This document shows, one piece after another, positions 34,999-44,029 of a stretch of 56,014 nt of DNA. Both the position numbers and the translations under genes were made by a program. Each line of letters begins with the position of its first letter. The stretch's first letter is position 1. The notes beneath the pieces are model-generated. The model worked only from the letters and a program-made list of their open reading frames with translations, did no database searches and was not told the origin of the DNA. The DNA is from Candidatus Falkowbacteria bacterium RIFOXYD12_FULL_34_57 (GTDB taxonomy: Bacteria > Patescibacteriota > Patescibacteriia > Patescibacteriales > UBA12075), in contig MFGN01000011.1 in assembly GCA_001780285.1 (NCBI GenBank), positions 1-56,014 of the forward strand, in the 5' to 3' direction.

Positions 34999-35811
34999 AT
35001 GCAAGAATATCTAACACTTTTAAAAACCATTAAAGAAAAAGGCACCGATAAAGGCGATCGCACCGGTACTGGTACTCGCAGTCTTTTTGGCTATCAGATG
35101 CGCTTTGACCTTTCCCGAGGCTTTCCTCTCTTAACCACTAAAAAAGTGCATTTAAAATCAATTATCCATGAACTACTTTGGTTCCTATCAGGCGACACGA
35201 ACATTAAATACCTAAACGATAACGGCGTAACCATCTGGGATGAATGGGCCGATGAAAACGGCGACCTGGGGCCGATCTACGGCAAACAATGGACCGCGTG
35301 GGAAGCCAATAACGGCACCAAGATAAATCAAATTGAAGATGTTGTTAATAGAATAAAAAACAATCCGAACGACAGAAGGATAATAGTCAGCGGCTGGAAT
35401 GTCGGCGACCTGCAGAGCCTGATATCCGGAAAAAAAACCGCCCCCCCGCCCTGCCATACCCTGTTTCAATTTTATGTGGCCGACGGCAAGCTTTCTTGCC
35501 AGCTGTATCAAAGAAGTGCAGATGTGTTTTTAGGCGTGCCATTCAATATTGCCTCATACGCCCTATTAACGATGATGGTGGCGCAGGTTACAGGGCTTGA
35601 GCCCGGAGATTTTGTGCATACTTTCGGCGATGTGCATATTTATAACAATCATGTTGATCAAGTAGAAACTCAACTGGCTCGCGCCCCGCGCCAACTACCG
35701 ACCATAAAAATCAATCCGAATATCAAAAATATTAATGACTTTAAATACGAAGATTTTGAACTCATCGGCTACGATCCGCATCCAGGAATAAAGGCGCCGA
35801 TAGCCATCTAA
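34999..35811 (+). CDS. thyA: Thymidylate synthase
   Basis: A 270-residue ThyA making dTMP from dUMP and methylene-tetrahydrofolate. Landmarks: [32 protein letters not shown] (catalytic Cys), [20 protein letters not shown] and [12 protein letters not shown]. Normal length and complete active site. It sits between dCMP deaminase and the DHFR-like gene that regenerates tetrahydrofolate. The body is noticeably more GC-rich than its neighbours. Confidence 0.97.
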   Translation: MQEYLTLLKTIKEKGTDKGDRTGTGTRSLFGYQMRFDLSRGFPLLTTKKVHLKSIIHELLWFLSGDTNIKYLNDNGVTIWDEWADENGDLGPIYGKQWTAWEANNGTKINQIEDVVNRIKNNPNDRRIIVSGWNVGDLQSLISGKKTAPPPCHTLFQFYVADGKLSCQLYQRSADVFLGVPFNIASYALLTMMVAQVTGLEPGDFVHTFGDVHIYNNHVDQVETQLARAPRQLPTIKINPNIKNINDFKYEDFELIGYDPHPGIKAPIAI

Positions 35812-35888
35812 TTTACTCATTCTAGATAAATTGAACCTGCTCTAAATTTAAAATCTAAATTGCTGTAACAAGAAAGATTTAAGAAGTA

Positions 35889-35962
35889 AGATTTATGATT
35901 TAAGAATAAATTAAAAAATATTCTTTTAGTAATTACTCTCTTGAATCTTAAATCATAAATCT
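35889..35962. repeat. Inverted repeat upstream of the DHFR gene
   Basis: AGATTTATGATTTAAGA is exactly complementary to TCTTAAATCATAAATCT, 40 bp apart. A second small hairpin CTGCC-GATA-GGCAG follows immediately before the ATG at 35991. Confidence 0.7.
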
Positions 35963-35990
35963 TAAATCTCTGCCGATAGGCAGAAAACCT

Positions 35991-36491
35991 ATGAAAATCA
36001 CATTAATGATGGCTATAACCATGGACGGTAAAATAGCCAAAAACGACAAACACTTTCCTGATTGGACAAGCCCGGAGGATAAAAAATTATTTGCCAAAAT
36101 TTCCAGAGAACACGGCGTAGTAATGATGGGAGAAAAAACTTTTGCCACCTTTCCGGCTCCCCTTCCCGGCAGGCTGAATGTTGTTTTTACTTTAAATAAA
36201 AATCCAAAAAAAACTGAAGGCGTAAAGTGGGTGTCGGGCGATATAGAGAAAATATTAAAAGAACTGGAAGAAATGGGATACGCTAAAGCGCTACTTGGCG
36301 GCGGCGCATTCCTCAATACCACCTTTTTGGAAAAAAAACTAATTGATGAGATCATTGTAACCGTAGAACCGAAAATATTCGGCAGTGGCATTTCTCTTTT
36401 CGGCGGAGATTTTAATATTGATTTAAAATTGTTAGAAGTTAATAAAATAAATAAAAATACGGTAATTCTAAAATATAAAGTGGTGTATTAA
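35991..36491 (+). CDS. Dihydrofolate reductase/RibD C-terminal-like protein
   Basis: A 166-residue member of the DHFR/RibD reductase fold: MKITLMMAITMDGKIAKND, VVMMGEKTFATFP (like MGRxTxxxxP), ALLGGGAFLNTTFL (NADPH GG motif) and EIIVTVEPKIFGSG. Position between thyA and the kinase genes favours a dihydrofolate reductase role; a riboflavin-type reductase is the alternative, but no rib genes are near. Confidence 0.8.
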   Translation: MKITLMMAITMDGKIAKNDKHFPDWTSPEDKKLFAKISREHGVVMMGEKTFATFPAPLPGRLNVVFTLNKNPKKTEGVKWVSGDIEKILKELEEMGYAKALLGGGAFLNTTFLEKKLIDEIIVTVEPKIFGSGISLFGGDFNIDLKLLEVNKINKNTVILKYKVVY

Positions 36492-36501
36492 ATTAAATCT
36501 T

Positions 36502-36593
36502 AGTCATTCTGGGTAAAGCAAAGAATCTCGTCAAATTATAATTATCGTTATTCACGAGATTTTTTATTCCACTGTGCTACATTCAAAATGACA
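36502..36593. repeat. GTCATTCTG-type inverted repeat
   Basis: TAGTCATTCTGGGTAAAGC...GAATCTCG pairs with CGAGATT...CAAAATGACA. Same family as the copy at 31694. Confidence 0.6.
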
Positions 36594-36604
36594 ATAATTT
36601 ATAT

Positions 36605-37150
36605 ATGAAAAAAATAATCATCGGTCTTACCGGACAAATGTCATGTGGCAAGGGTACCGTGGCCGAATATTTAGAAAAAAAATACGGTGCCAGCACTTAT
36701 CGTTTTTCTTCCATGCTTCGTGATGTTCTGAATAGATTGTATTTAGAAATCACCAGGCACAACATGCAAACCCTTTCTACTCTGATTCGAAAAAATTTTT
36801 CCGAAGACTTGATGGCCCGTGTCATGGCCAAAGATGTAAAAAGCGACAATAATAATTTAATAGTAATAGAGGGAATTCGCAGAATGGCCGATATTAAATA
36901 TCTACAAGAACTAGAAAATTTTAAATTAATAAGTATTGAAGCTGATTCTAAGGTTCGATATGAACGACTCACTAAACGAACCGAAAATAAAGGGGATACT
37001 GAAAAAACATACAAAGAATTCATGGATGACCACAAAACAGAGGCTGAATCAGAAATTCCCAAAACCATGGAACATGCCGATATTATAATCAATAATAATG
37101 GCGATTTAAAAAAACTTTATAAACAAATTGACGATTTGATAAATACTTGA
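36605..37150 (+). CDS. Nucleoside/nucleotide kinase-like P-loop protein
   Basis: A 181-residue P-loop kinase: LTGQMSCGKGTVAEYL (Walker A), TYRFSSMLRDVL, VIEGIRRMADIKYL, EADSKVRYERLTKRTEN (lid) and a C-terminal HADIIINNNGDLKKL typical of dephospho-CoA kinase and dNMP kinase folds. Its place between DHFR and thymidylate kinase suggests nucleotide metabolism; the substrate is not readable. Stop codon TGA. Confidence 0.75.
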   Translation: MKKIIIGLTGQMSCGKGTVAEYLEKKYGASTYRFSSMLRDVLNRLYLEITRHNMQTLSTLIRKNFSEDLMARVMAKDVKSDNNNLIVIEGIRRMADIKYLQELENFKLISIEADSKVRYERLTKRTENKGDTEKTYKEFMDDHKTEAESEIPKTMEHADIIINNNGDLKKLYKQIDDLINT

Positions 37151-37160
37151 TTTTGTTAAC

Positions 37161-37222
37161 TTGATATCATTTTAATAATCAGATATAATAATTTCAATAA
37201 GGAGGAGTGCATTATTGCACTC
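37161..37222 (+). promoter_or_regulatory. Promoter and hairpin leader of the tmk-dut gene
   Basis: TTGATA-17-TATAAT (37161-37189) predicts a start near 37196. The short leader holds the SD AAGGAGGA (37199-37206), then GAGTGCA-TTAT-TGCACTC (37205-37222) and TTTT before the ATG at 37234. The hairpin overlaps the SD edge and, if folded, would bring SD and ATG to normal spacing or end transcription. Confidence 0.6.
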
Positions 37223-37233
37223 TTTTAATATAT

Positions 37234-38529
37234 ATGACAAAAACTACAGGAAAATTCATTGTAATCGACGGCACAGACGGTTCCGGAAAGGGAACACAGA
37301 CTCGTCTTCTGGTGGAAAAACTGGAATATGCCGGATACAATGTAGAGCTGGCTGACTTCCCCCAATATGGTAAAAAATCAGCCGGGATGGTAGAAAAATA
37401 TTTAAACGGCGCCTATGGCAACGCGCATGAAGTCGGTCCCTACCGAGCTTCTGTTTTTTTTGCTGTAGATAGGTATGATGCTAGCTTTCAAATTAAAAAA
37501 TGGCTCAATGAAGGCAAAATCGTAATATCTAATCGTTATGTTACGGCAAACATGGGACATCAGGGTGGAAAAATAAAAAACTCCGAGGAAAGAAAAAAAT
37601 ATCTTGATTGGCTCTACAAACTTGAGTATGAAATATTCAATATTCCCAAACCTGATTTAAATATTATATTACATGTAGATGCAGCCATTGCTCAAAAATT
37701 GATAGATCAAAAAGAAGAACGCGAATATCTGCACGGAGCCAAACGCGACATTCATGAAGCGGATATCAACCACCTGCGCGATGCTGAACAGGTATATCTG
37801 GAAATTGCTAAAACCTTTCCTGATTTTGAACTCATAAAATGCACCAAAGAGGGAAACATTTTGACGCGCGAAGAGATAAATTATATGCTCTGGGAAAAAG
37901 TAGCTCATTTGATAAATTCCAACGGCAATCATCCTATTTATATAAACTACAAACACTTAAAGAACATAGAAAAAGATATTGAAAATCGCCACAACAGTTT
38001 TGTGGAAAAAGTTAAAAAAATATCTAATTATTCTGCTTATTATACCAACCAAAACATAAAACACAAAAAACAAACAACAGAAAAAATCCTTGGGAACAGT
38101 GATTTCCCCCACCTAAAAATTGAAAGGGTGTCTAGTATTGCTAAATTACCAACTCGTGCCTATAAACACGACATTGGCTATGATATTTATTCAGTAGAAT
38201 TTCATTCTCTTGTTCCCGGGGAACAATATATTGTCAGAACCGGCATTAAAATGGAGATGCCCAATGGCTTTGCCGGTTTAGTGTGGGATAAAAGCGGCGT
38301 AGCCAAAGATGGCGTTCATGTCTTGGGCGGAGTTTATGATCCGGGATACCGCGGAGAAGTAACAGTTACCGTGCGTAATCTGGGAGATGAAATATACCAT
38401 ATCGCACCAGGACAAAAAATAGCCCAGCTGCTTTTCCATAAAGTGGAACTGCCGGAAATAATCGAAGACAAAGTAAACGAAAATACGGAACGCGGAGCAG
38501 GACGACACGGCAGTTCAGGATTATTTTAA
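37234..38529 (+). CDS. Thymidylate kinase-dUTPase fusion protein
   Basis: Start at ATG 37234 (MTKTTGKFIVIDGTDGSGKG); the GTG at 37207 lies in the leader hairpin. Residues about 1-215 are a thymidylate kinase (GTDGSGKGTQTRLL, DFPQYGKKSAGMVEKYL, VISNRYVTANMGHQGG). A linker of about 70 residues follows. Residues about 290-431 are a dUTPase/dCTP-deaminase-fold domain (HDIGYDIYS, DKSGVAKDGVHVLGGVYDPG, NTERGAGRHGSSGLF, the glycine-rich motif V). The fusion would pair dUTP hydrolysis to dUMP with dTMP phosphorylation, on either side of ThyA. A stand-alone paralogue of the kinase follows. Confidence 0.9.
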   Translation: MTKTTGKFIVIDGTDGSGKGTQTRLLVEKLEYAGYNVELADFPQYGKKSAGMVEKYLNGAYGNAHEVGPYRASVFFAVDRYDASFQIKKWLNEGKIVISNRYVTANMGHQGGKIKNSEERKKYLDWLYKLEYEIFNIPKPDLNIILHVDAAIAQKLIDQKEEREYLHGAKRDIHEADINHLRDAEQVYLEIAKTFPDFELIKCTKEGNILTREEINYMLWEKVAHLINSNGNHPIYINYKHLKNIEKDIENRHNSFVEKVKKISNYSAYYTNQNIKHKKQTTEKILGNSDFPHLKIERVSSIAKLPTRAYKHDIGYDIYSVEFHSLVPGEQYIVRTGIKMEMPNGFAGLVWDKSGVAKDGVHVLGGVYDPGYRGEVTVTVRNLGDEIYHIAPGQKIAQLLFHKVELPEIIEDKVNENTERGAGRHGSSGLF

Positions 38530-38537
38530 AATTTTAA

Positions 38538-38625
38538 TGTCATTCTAGGGGGAGCGAAGCAACTGACAGAATCCCGTTCCATAAAAATATAAAGAAATTC
38601 TATCACTCCACCCCAGAATGACATT
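38538..38625. repeat. TGTCATTCT-type inverted repeat
   Basis: ATGTCATTCTAGGGGGAGCG...AGAAT pairs with ATTCT...CTCCACCCCAGAATGACAT. It lies between the two thymidylate kinase genes. Confidence 0.65.
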
Positions 38626-38653
38626 AAAAATTAAATTCACAAAGGAGGTATGC

Positions 38654-39364
38654 ATGTTCTTTAAATACAAACCGCAAAACTACCCTGGTTACTTAGTGGT
38701 TATTGACGGTACGGACGGATCGGGAAAAGAAACGCAAACTAAACTTTTGGCCGAAAGACTGGAAAAAGAAGGACTTAAAGCAAAAATAGTTGATTTCCCG
38801 CAATATGGAAAAAAATCAGCAGGATCGGTAGAAGAGTATTTAAATGGTAAATACGGGGATGCTGATACTGTAGGTCCTTGGAAAGGATCTATTTTTTATG
38901 CTTTAGATCGCTACTCTGCCAGTTTCGAGATCAGAAAACTATTAAAGGAAGGGTATATAATCCTATCAAACCGATATGTAGCAGCCAACATGGGGCATCA
39001 GGGCGGTAAAATTAAAAACATTCTAAAACGAAAATTTTTCTTTAAGTGGCTCTATTGGTTGGAATATAAATTCTTTCATATCCCCTTTCCCGATCTAAAC
39101 ATCATCCTGCACGTTGAAGCGTCAATCGGACAAAAATTAGTCGACAAAAAAAATGCGCGCGACTATGTAAGCGGCAAAAAAAGAGATATCCATGAAGCTG
39201 ATCTGAATCACTTAAAAAAGGCTGAAAAAATATATTTAGAAATACCAAAATCATTGCCAGGATTCACATTAATTGAATGTACTGAAAATAATACGATTCT
39301 CTCCAGAGAAAAAATTCATGAAATGGTATATAAAACTTTAAAACAAAAATTGGATTTTTTATGA
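38654..39364 (+). CDS. tmk: Thymidylate kinase, second copy
   Basis: Start at ATG 38654 (MFFKYKPQNYPG), with a perfect AAAGGAGGT 5 bp upstream; the track start reads through the repeat. The 236-residue protein parallels the kinase half of the preceding fusion almost motif for motif (GTDGSGKETQTKLL, DFPQYGKKSAGSVEEYL, SNRYVAANMGHQGGKIKN), so the two arose by tandem duplication. It has no dUTPase domain. Whether both are active thymidylate kinases or one has changed substrate is open. Confidence 0.88.
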   Translation: MFFKYKPQNYPGYLVVIDGTDGSGKETQTKLLAERLEKEGLKAKIVDFPQYGKKSAGSVEEYLNGKYGDADTVGPWKGSIFYALDRYSASFEIRKLLKEGYIILSNRYVAANMGHQGGKIKNILKRKFFFKWLYWLEYKFFHIPFPDLNIILHVEASIGQKLVDKKNARDYVSGKKRDIHEADLNHLKKAEKIYLEIPKSLPGFTLIECTENNTILSREKIHEMVYKTLKQKLDFL

Positions 39365-39388
39365 TTCATAATTTAAAATAGAAAAAAT

Positions 39389-39413
39389 GGAAGTAAAAAT
39401 ACTTCCTTTTTTT
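39389..39413 (+). terminator. Intrinsic terminator of the thymidylate module
   Basis: GGAAGTA / TACTTCC stem with AAAA loop and T7 tail. Confidence 0.88.
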
Positions 39414-39496
39414 ATTTGATTTTTAGGTTCTTTTGGGGTAGAATATTAGTATTAAAATAAACTAAAAAATAAAAGTGAAAATCTAAGAGTAATCTT

Positions 39497-41002
39497 ATGA
39501 AATATGATGTAATTATCGGTTTAGAGATACATGCCGAATTAAATACTAAATCTAAAATGTTTTGTGCTTGTAACAATAACATTGAAAACAAGAAGGCTAA
39601 TGCCAATACCTGCCCTATCTGTCTGGGTCACCCAGGAACCTTGCCTGTTCCCAATAAAGAGGCCGTAGAATCAACCATTCTTACGGGTCTTGCCTTGAAT
39701 TGCAAAATTAACCAAATTACCAAATTTGACCGTAAAAACTATTTCTATCCAGATCTACCCAAGGGATACCAAATATCTCAGCTCGATCTTCCGATTTGTT
39801 ATGACGGACATATTAATATTGATGATCAACAAGTTAAAATTACCAGAATACATTTGGAAGAAGATACCGGCAAGTCAACCCATCCAAGCGGCAAAGATTA
39901 TTCACTCTTGGATTTTAACCGCGCCGGCACGCCTCTCATGGAAATGGTCACCGAACCCACCATACCTAATGCCGAAATTGCTAAAAAATTCTGCCAGACA
40001 TACCAGCAGATCCTGCAGTATTTAAAAATCAGCGATGCCAACATGGAAAAAGGAGAAATGCGCTGCGAAGCCAATATCAGCCTGCAAGAAAAAGGAAAGT
40101 GGAAATATAAAGGAAATTGTGAAATTGTGCCGATCGGAGATTATAAGCTGAACAAAAAAACCGAAGTAAAAAATATAAATTCTTTCCGCGCCTTGGAAAA
40201 AGCTATAAATTATGAAATTGAAAGACAAGCAAAATTATTGGATGATGGAGAAAAAATACTTCAGGAAACCCGCGGATGGAATGATGACCAAAATAAAACT
40301 ATTAGCCAAAGAATTAAAGAAACCAGTGCGGATTACCGATATTTTCCAGAACCGGATATTCCGTCTTTTCGAATATCTTCGACAAAAATAGAAGAAATCC
40401 AGGCGCGTCTCATTGAAATGCCGCACGACAAGAAAAAAAGATTTATGGAACAATACGATTTCAGCAAAGATACCGCCGAACTTTTGGTCAGTGATAAGAA
40501 TCTGGCCCACTACGCGGAAAATGTTATTTCGGAACTTCGGGCGTGGATAGATTCCACCGGAGACTCATGGGAAAGACAAAAGAAAAAATTGGCTAAAATA
40601 ACATCAAATTGGCTTACCAGCGAACTATTAAAGCATCTAAAAAATGATAAAAAAAATATCAAAAATATCAAAATAACTCCGGAAAATTTTGCCGAACTTT
40701 TGAGCTTGATTTATCAGGATAAGATTAATTCTTCAGCCGGACAAAGTATATTGGAAATTATGTACAAAAATGGCGGGGATCCGACAGATATTATGAAAAA
40801 TTTGGGATTAGAGCAACTTGATGATGAAGGCGCTCTAAAAACAGTGGTTAAGGAAATAATAGAAAAAAATCCGAACCAGACGGCAGAGTATAGAAGCGGA
40901 AAAGAAAACATACTACAATTCTTTGTTGGACAAGCAATGGCTGCTACCAAGGGAAAAGCTAATCCCAAAAAATTAATTGAATTATTTAAAGAACTGCTAT
41001 AA
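39497..41002 (+). CDS. gatB: Asp-tRNA(Asn)/Glu-tRNA(Gln) amidotransferase subunit B
   Basis: GatB recognises misacylated tRNA and phosphorylates the acyl group before amidation. The N-terminal cradle is clear: YDVIIGLEIHAELNTKSKMFC, CPICLGHPGTLPVPNKEAVE, FDRKNYFYPDLPKGYQISQ, RIHLEEDTGKSTH, DFNRAGTPLMEMVTEP. The C-terminal helical and YqeY-like tail ends QAMAATKGKANPKKL. At 501 residues it is slightly longer than usual. gatA and gatC are not in the window. Confidence 0.96.
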   Translation: MKYDVIIGLEIHAELNTKSKMFCACNNNIENKKANANTCPICLGHPGTLPVPNKEAVESTILTGLALNCKINQITKFDRKNYFYPDLPKGYQISQLDLPICYDGHINIDDQQVKITRIHLEEDTGKSTHPSGKDYSLLDFNRAGTPLMEMVTEPTIPNAEIAKKFCQTYQQILQYLKISDANMEKGEMRCEANISLQEKGKWKYKGNCEIVPIGDYKLNKKTEVKNINSFRALEKAINYEIERQAKLLDDGEKILQETRGWNDDQNKTISQRIKETSADYRYFPEPDIPSFRISSTKIEEIQARLIEMPHDKKKRFMEQYDFSKDTAELLVSDKNLAHYAENVISELRAWIDSTGDSWERQKKKLAKITSNWLTSELLKHLKNDKKNIKNIKITPENFAELLSLIYQDKINSSAGQSILEIMYKNGGDPTDIMKNLGLEQLDDEGALKTVVKEIIEKNPNQTAEYRSGKENILQFFVGQAMAATKGKANPKKLIELFKELL

Positions 41003-41022
41003 TAAAACTAAAAAAATAATAA

Positions 41023-41958
41023 ATGAAAACTGCAGTAATCGCCTTAGGAGGCAACGCCCTTCTTCAAAGCGGAGAACAAGGGACAATTAAACAACAGGAA
41101 AAAAATGCATACAAAACATGTGCTGATTTAGTGAAACTTTTAAAGAATAAATACAGACTGGTCATTACCCATGGAAATGGTCCCCAAGTTGGCAACATCC
41201 TGCTTCGCAACATGGCTGGTTTTGAAAAATTCAACATACCGCAGATGCCCCTTGATGTTTGCGTAGCCGATTCTCAGGGTGGAATCGGTTATATGATAGA
41301 GAGGCAGCTAAAAAATATATTAAATAAAGAAAAAATAAACAAAAACATAATAACCCTGATTACCCAAGTGCTAGTAAACAAAAAAGATCCTGCATTCAGC
41401 AGCCCATCAAAACCAATTGGTCCTTTTTATACTGAAGAAAATAAAGAAAAACTAAAAAAAGAATTTGGGTGGCAATTTATAAATGACGAAAAACGCGGCG
41501 GGTGGCGCCGACTTGTAGCCTCCCCTGCCCCGATTGAATTCTTGAATCAAAAAATCATAAAAGATTTATTTTTAAAAGGGAATGTTGTGATTGCCTCCGG
41601 CGGCGGCGGAATCCCTATATATAAAGACAAAAAAAATAATCTTTGCGGCGTAGAAGCTGTAGTGGATAAAGATTTGGCATCAGCCCAACTAGCTTCTAAA
41701 ATTGGCGCTAAAATCTTGTATATTATTACAGATGTGCCCAAGGTTTATATAAATTTTAACAAACCGAATCAAAAAGAGCTAAACCAAATATCCCTAAAGA
41801 CAGCCCAAAAATATTACAAACAAGGAGAATTTGGTAGAGGCAGTATGGGTCCTAAGATACTGGCAGCTATTAATTTTATAAAGAGTGGGGGTCAAGAAGT
41901 AATTATTTCTGACTCTATAAGTTTAGATAAAAATAAGGGAACGAGAATAGTTAAATAA
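41023..41958 (+). CDS. arcC: Carbamate kinase
   Basis: A 311-residue amino-acid-kinase-fold enzyme that interconverts carbamate + ATP and carbamoyl phosphate + ADP. Motifs: VIALGGNALLQSGEQG, LVITHGNGPQVGNILLRN, DSQGGIGYMIERQ, VIASGGGGIPI, AVVDKDLASAQLA and GSMGPKILAAI. It starts 20 bp after gatB and precedes pyrBI, so it may work in the biosynthetic direction and supply carbamoyl phosphate. No arginine deiminase genes are seen nearby. Confidence 0.94.
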   Translation: MKTAVIALGGNALLQSGEQGTIKQQEKNAYKTCADLVKLLKNKYRLVITHGNGPQVGNILLRNMAGFEKFNIPQMPLDVCVADSQGGIGYMIERQLKNILNKEKINKNIITLITQVLVNKKDPAFSSPSKPIGPFYTEENKEKLKKEFGWQFINDEKRGGWRRLVASPAPIEFLNQKIIKDLFLKGNVVIASGGGGIPIYKDKKNNLCGVEAVVDKDLASAQLASKIGAKILYIITDVPKVYINFNKPNQKELNQISLKTAQKYYKQGEFGRGSMGPKILAAINFIKSGGQEVIISDSISLDKNKGTRIVK

Positions 41959-41970
41959 TAATTAATCCCT

Positions 41971-42053
41971 TGTCATTCTGAACGAAGTGAAGAATCTTGA
42001 GAATGACGTACAATAATATTTTAACGAGATTCTTCACTACACCCAGAATGACA
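41971..42053. repeat. TGTCATTCTGAA-type inverted repeat
   Basis: TGTCATTCTGAACGAAGTGA...ATCTTG pairs with GAGATTCTTCACT...CCCAGAATGACA. It lies between arcC and pyrBI. Confidence 0.7.
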
Positions 42054-42073
42054 CCTTAAACAATAAAACAACT

Positions 42074-43540
42074 ATGAAAAATTTCATTAGCATCAATGAT
42101 TTTTCCCGGGAAGAAATTTTTGAAAAAATCATCCCCGGATGCAAGTCTATGGTAGCTAAAGCCAAAACTAAAAAGCCATTAGGATGGCACCCAAGCAAAA
42201 AAGTAATTTTTGCTTTTTTTGAACCCAGCACCAGGACACTGGGGTCATATCTGGAAGCTTCCCGCCTTCTGGGGTGGCGCAATATGCAGATCAACGGCGC
42301 TGAAGCCACATCGCTCACCAAGAAAGAAAGTATGGCAAATACAGTTCGAATGTTTGCCGCACAGGGTGCAGATGTTCTGGTAATGCGCACCAAAATCGAG
42401 GGTGCGCAAAGATTTGCCGCAGAGATCCTGGAGGCTGACGACTGGAACACTTCCGTACAAAACGGCGGCGACGGCACCAATCAGCACCCCACGCAAACAT
42501 TTCTCGACTTGTTGACAATCTCCGAAAAATTAGGCCGATTAGATAATTTTAAAATCGGATTTTTTGGAGATTTGAAATACGGACGCACTGTCCACTCTTT
42601 GTTGTGCGCACTAGCACATCAAAAAAATATTTCTTTGAAGCTTGCTTCTGCTCCAGAAACAGTTTTGCAGGATAGATATAAAAAAATATTTAAAAATGTG
42701 GAGGAGGGCGACTCTTTGGATATTTTAGCTGATTGTGATGTGATTTATGGATCCAGGCTTCAGGAGGAAAGATTTACAGCTGATCCTGTTTCACTTCAAA
42801 GAGCCAGAGATAGATTCAAAATTTCCCACAAACAGCTGGAAATGTTTAAAAAAGATGTGATTATTATGCATCCCATGCCTTATGTAGAAGAATTTGATCC
42901 GCAAATCAGAAAGGATTCGCGATTAATTATTGATCTGCAAGCCTGGCACGGCATTCCGACCAGAATGTTTATGCTGGAGGAAGGATACAAGAATAGAAAG
43001 AAAAAAACTCTAAACAATGAGAAACAAAAAAGTGAATTTGAAATTATCACCAAAATGAAATTGGATAAATATATGGAAGAAAGAAAAAGCAAAAAGACAG
43101 TCCATAAATATTTTATGCCGATTAACAACGGCACAGTAATTGATCATATCCCACGGGGACTTGGCATAAAAATCAGAGAATTTTTGATTAACAAAAAACT
43201 GGTCGGGGATATCGGGGTAAAACATATTATTGAAGATGTGCCCTCTAAAAAACAAAGGTTAAAAAATGTACTGGTACTTGAAGATATTTTTATTCCAAAA
43301 GAAACAATAGCCGCTATTTCTTCTTTTGCGCCGACTATTACTTTTAACATTATTAAAAACAACATCTTTCAAAAAATTAAAATCAAAAATCCGTCCATGA
43401 TTTCGGGTATCGGACGATGCCCGAATGAAAATTGCATCACCAACCACGATGGAGAAGCTTCTTCTAAATTCACTCACCATAACGATAATCTATACTGCTA
43501 CTATTGTGAAAAAGAATTTGAACAGCGGGAAATAATATAA
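42074..43540 (+). CDS. Aspartate carbamoyltransferase, fused catalytic and regulatory chains
   Basis: A 488-residue PyrB-PyrI fusion making carbamoyl-aspartate for pyrimidines. The catalytic part has FFEPSTRTLGSYLEASR (carbamoyl phosphate site), NGGDGTNQHPTQTFLDLL and MHPMPYVEEFDPQIRKD. After about residue 325 comes the regulatory part: HKYFMPINNGTVIDHIPRG (nucleotide effector domain) and the zinc domain with CPNENC and YCYYC. Fused PyrBI is known in a few bacteria. Other pyr genes are not present here; adjacent carbamate kinase could provide carbamoyl phosphate. Confidence 0.93.
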   Translation: MKNFISINDFSREEIFEKIIPGCKSMVAKAKTKKPLGWHPSKKVIFAFFEPSTRTLGSYLEASRLLGWRNMQINGAEATSLTKKESMANTVRMFAAQGADVLVMRTKIEGAQRFAAEILEADDWNTSVQNGGDGTNQHPTQTFLDLLTISEKLGRLDNFKIGFFGDLKYGRTVHSLLCALAHQKNISLKLASAPETVLQDRYKKIFKNVEEGDSLDILADCDVIYGSRLQEERFTADPVSLQRARDRFKISHKQLEMFKKDVIIMHPMPYVEEFDPQIRKDSRLIIDLQAWHGIPTRMFMLEEGYKNRKKKTLNNEKQKSEFEIITKMKLDKYMEERKSKKTVHKYFMPINNGTVIDHIPRGLGIKIREFLINKKLVGDIGVKHIIEDVPSKKQRLKNVLVLEDIFIPKETIAAISSFAPTITFNIIKNNIFQKIKIKNPSMISGIGRCPNENCITNHDGEASSKFTHHNDNLYCYYCEKEFEQREII

Positions 43541-43606
43541 TCTCATAACTCGTAACAAATAACTTTATTTATTCTCCTTGTATCATTCTGAAATTCAACA
43601 ATTTCA

Positions 43607-43640
43607 AAAGCAGGGTCCTTGCGTTCCCTGCTTTTTTATT
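43607..43640 (+). terminator. Intrinsic terminator of pyrBI
   Basis: AAAGCAGGG / CCCTGC-TTT stem with a 10-nt loop and a TTTTTT tail. It is convergent with the secreted protein gene at 43644. Confidence 0.85.
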
Positions 43641-43643
43641 TTT

Positions 43644-43985
43644 TTAATACTGAACCTTTATCTCATATGCCTCTAGGGTCTTTAATTCAAATTCTTTATC
43701 AGAAAGGAAATATCCTGTTATTTTTATAGTCTTATCTTTCTTGTCTGCTATTTTAGCTCTAATTAGAGCTTCTGCTTTGGCATTTATAGGGCGGCCACCT
43801 GCGTAACGATAGCCGCTAACATAAAAAATTTTATCGTTATTTTCACAAATTATAGCAATACTACTTTCATTAATTGATACCCCTAATGGAGTAACAGTTA
43901 ATAACTCCTCGTTAATAGCTAACACAAGGCTGTTTAAACTTAAAACAAAAAAACTTAAAATTACAATAATAACTATCTTTTTCAA
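43644..43985 (-). CDS. Small secreted protein of unknown function
   Basis: A 113-residue protein with a clear signal peptide (MKKIVIIVILSFFVLSLNSLVLA, given in the track). It starts with TTG; an AAAGGAGGT SD 7 bp upstream confirms that start. The mature domain of about 90 residues is beta-rich and ends KTLEAYEIKVQY. No family recognised. Confidence 0.65.
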   Translation of the reverse strand: MKKIVIIVILSFFVLSLNSLVLAINEELLTVTPLGVSINESSIAIICENNDKIFYVSGYRYAGGRPINAKAEALIRAKIADKKDKTIKITGYFLSDKEFELKTLEAYEIKVQY

Positions 43986-44029
43986 TGTCTCTACCTCCTT
44001 TTATTTTTACTTAATAAATAGCAAAAAAA

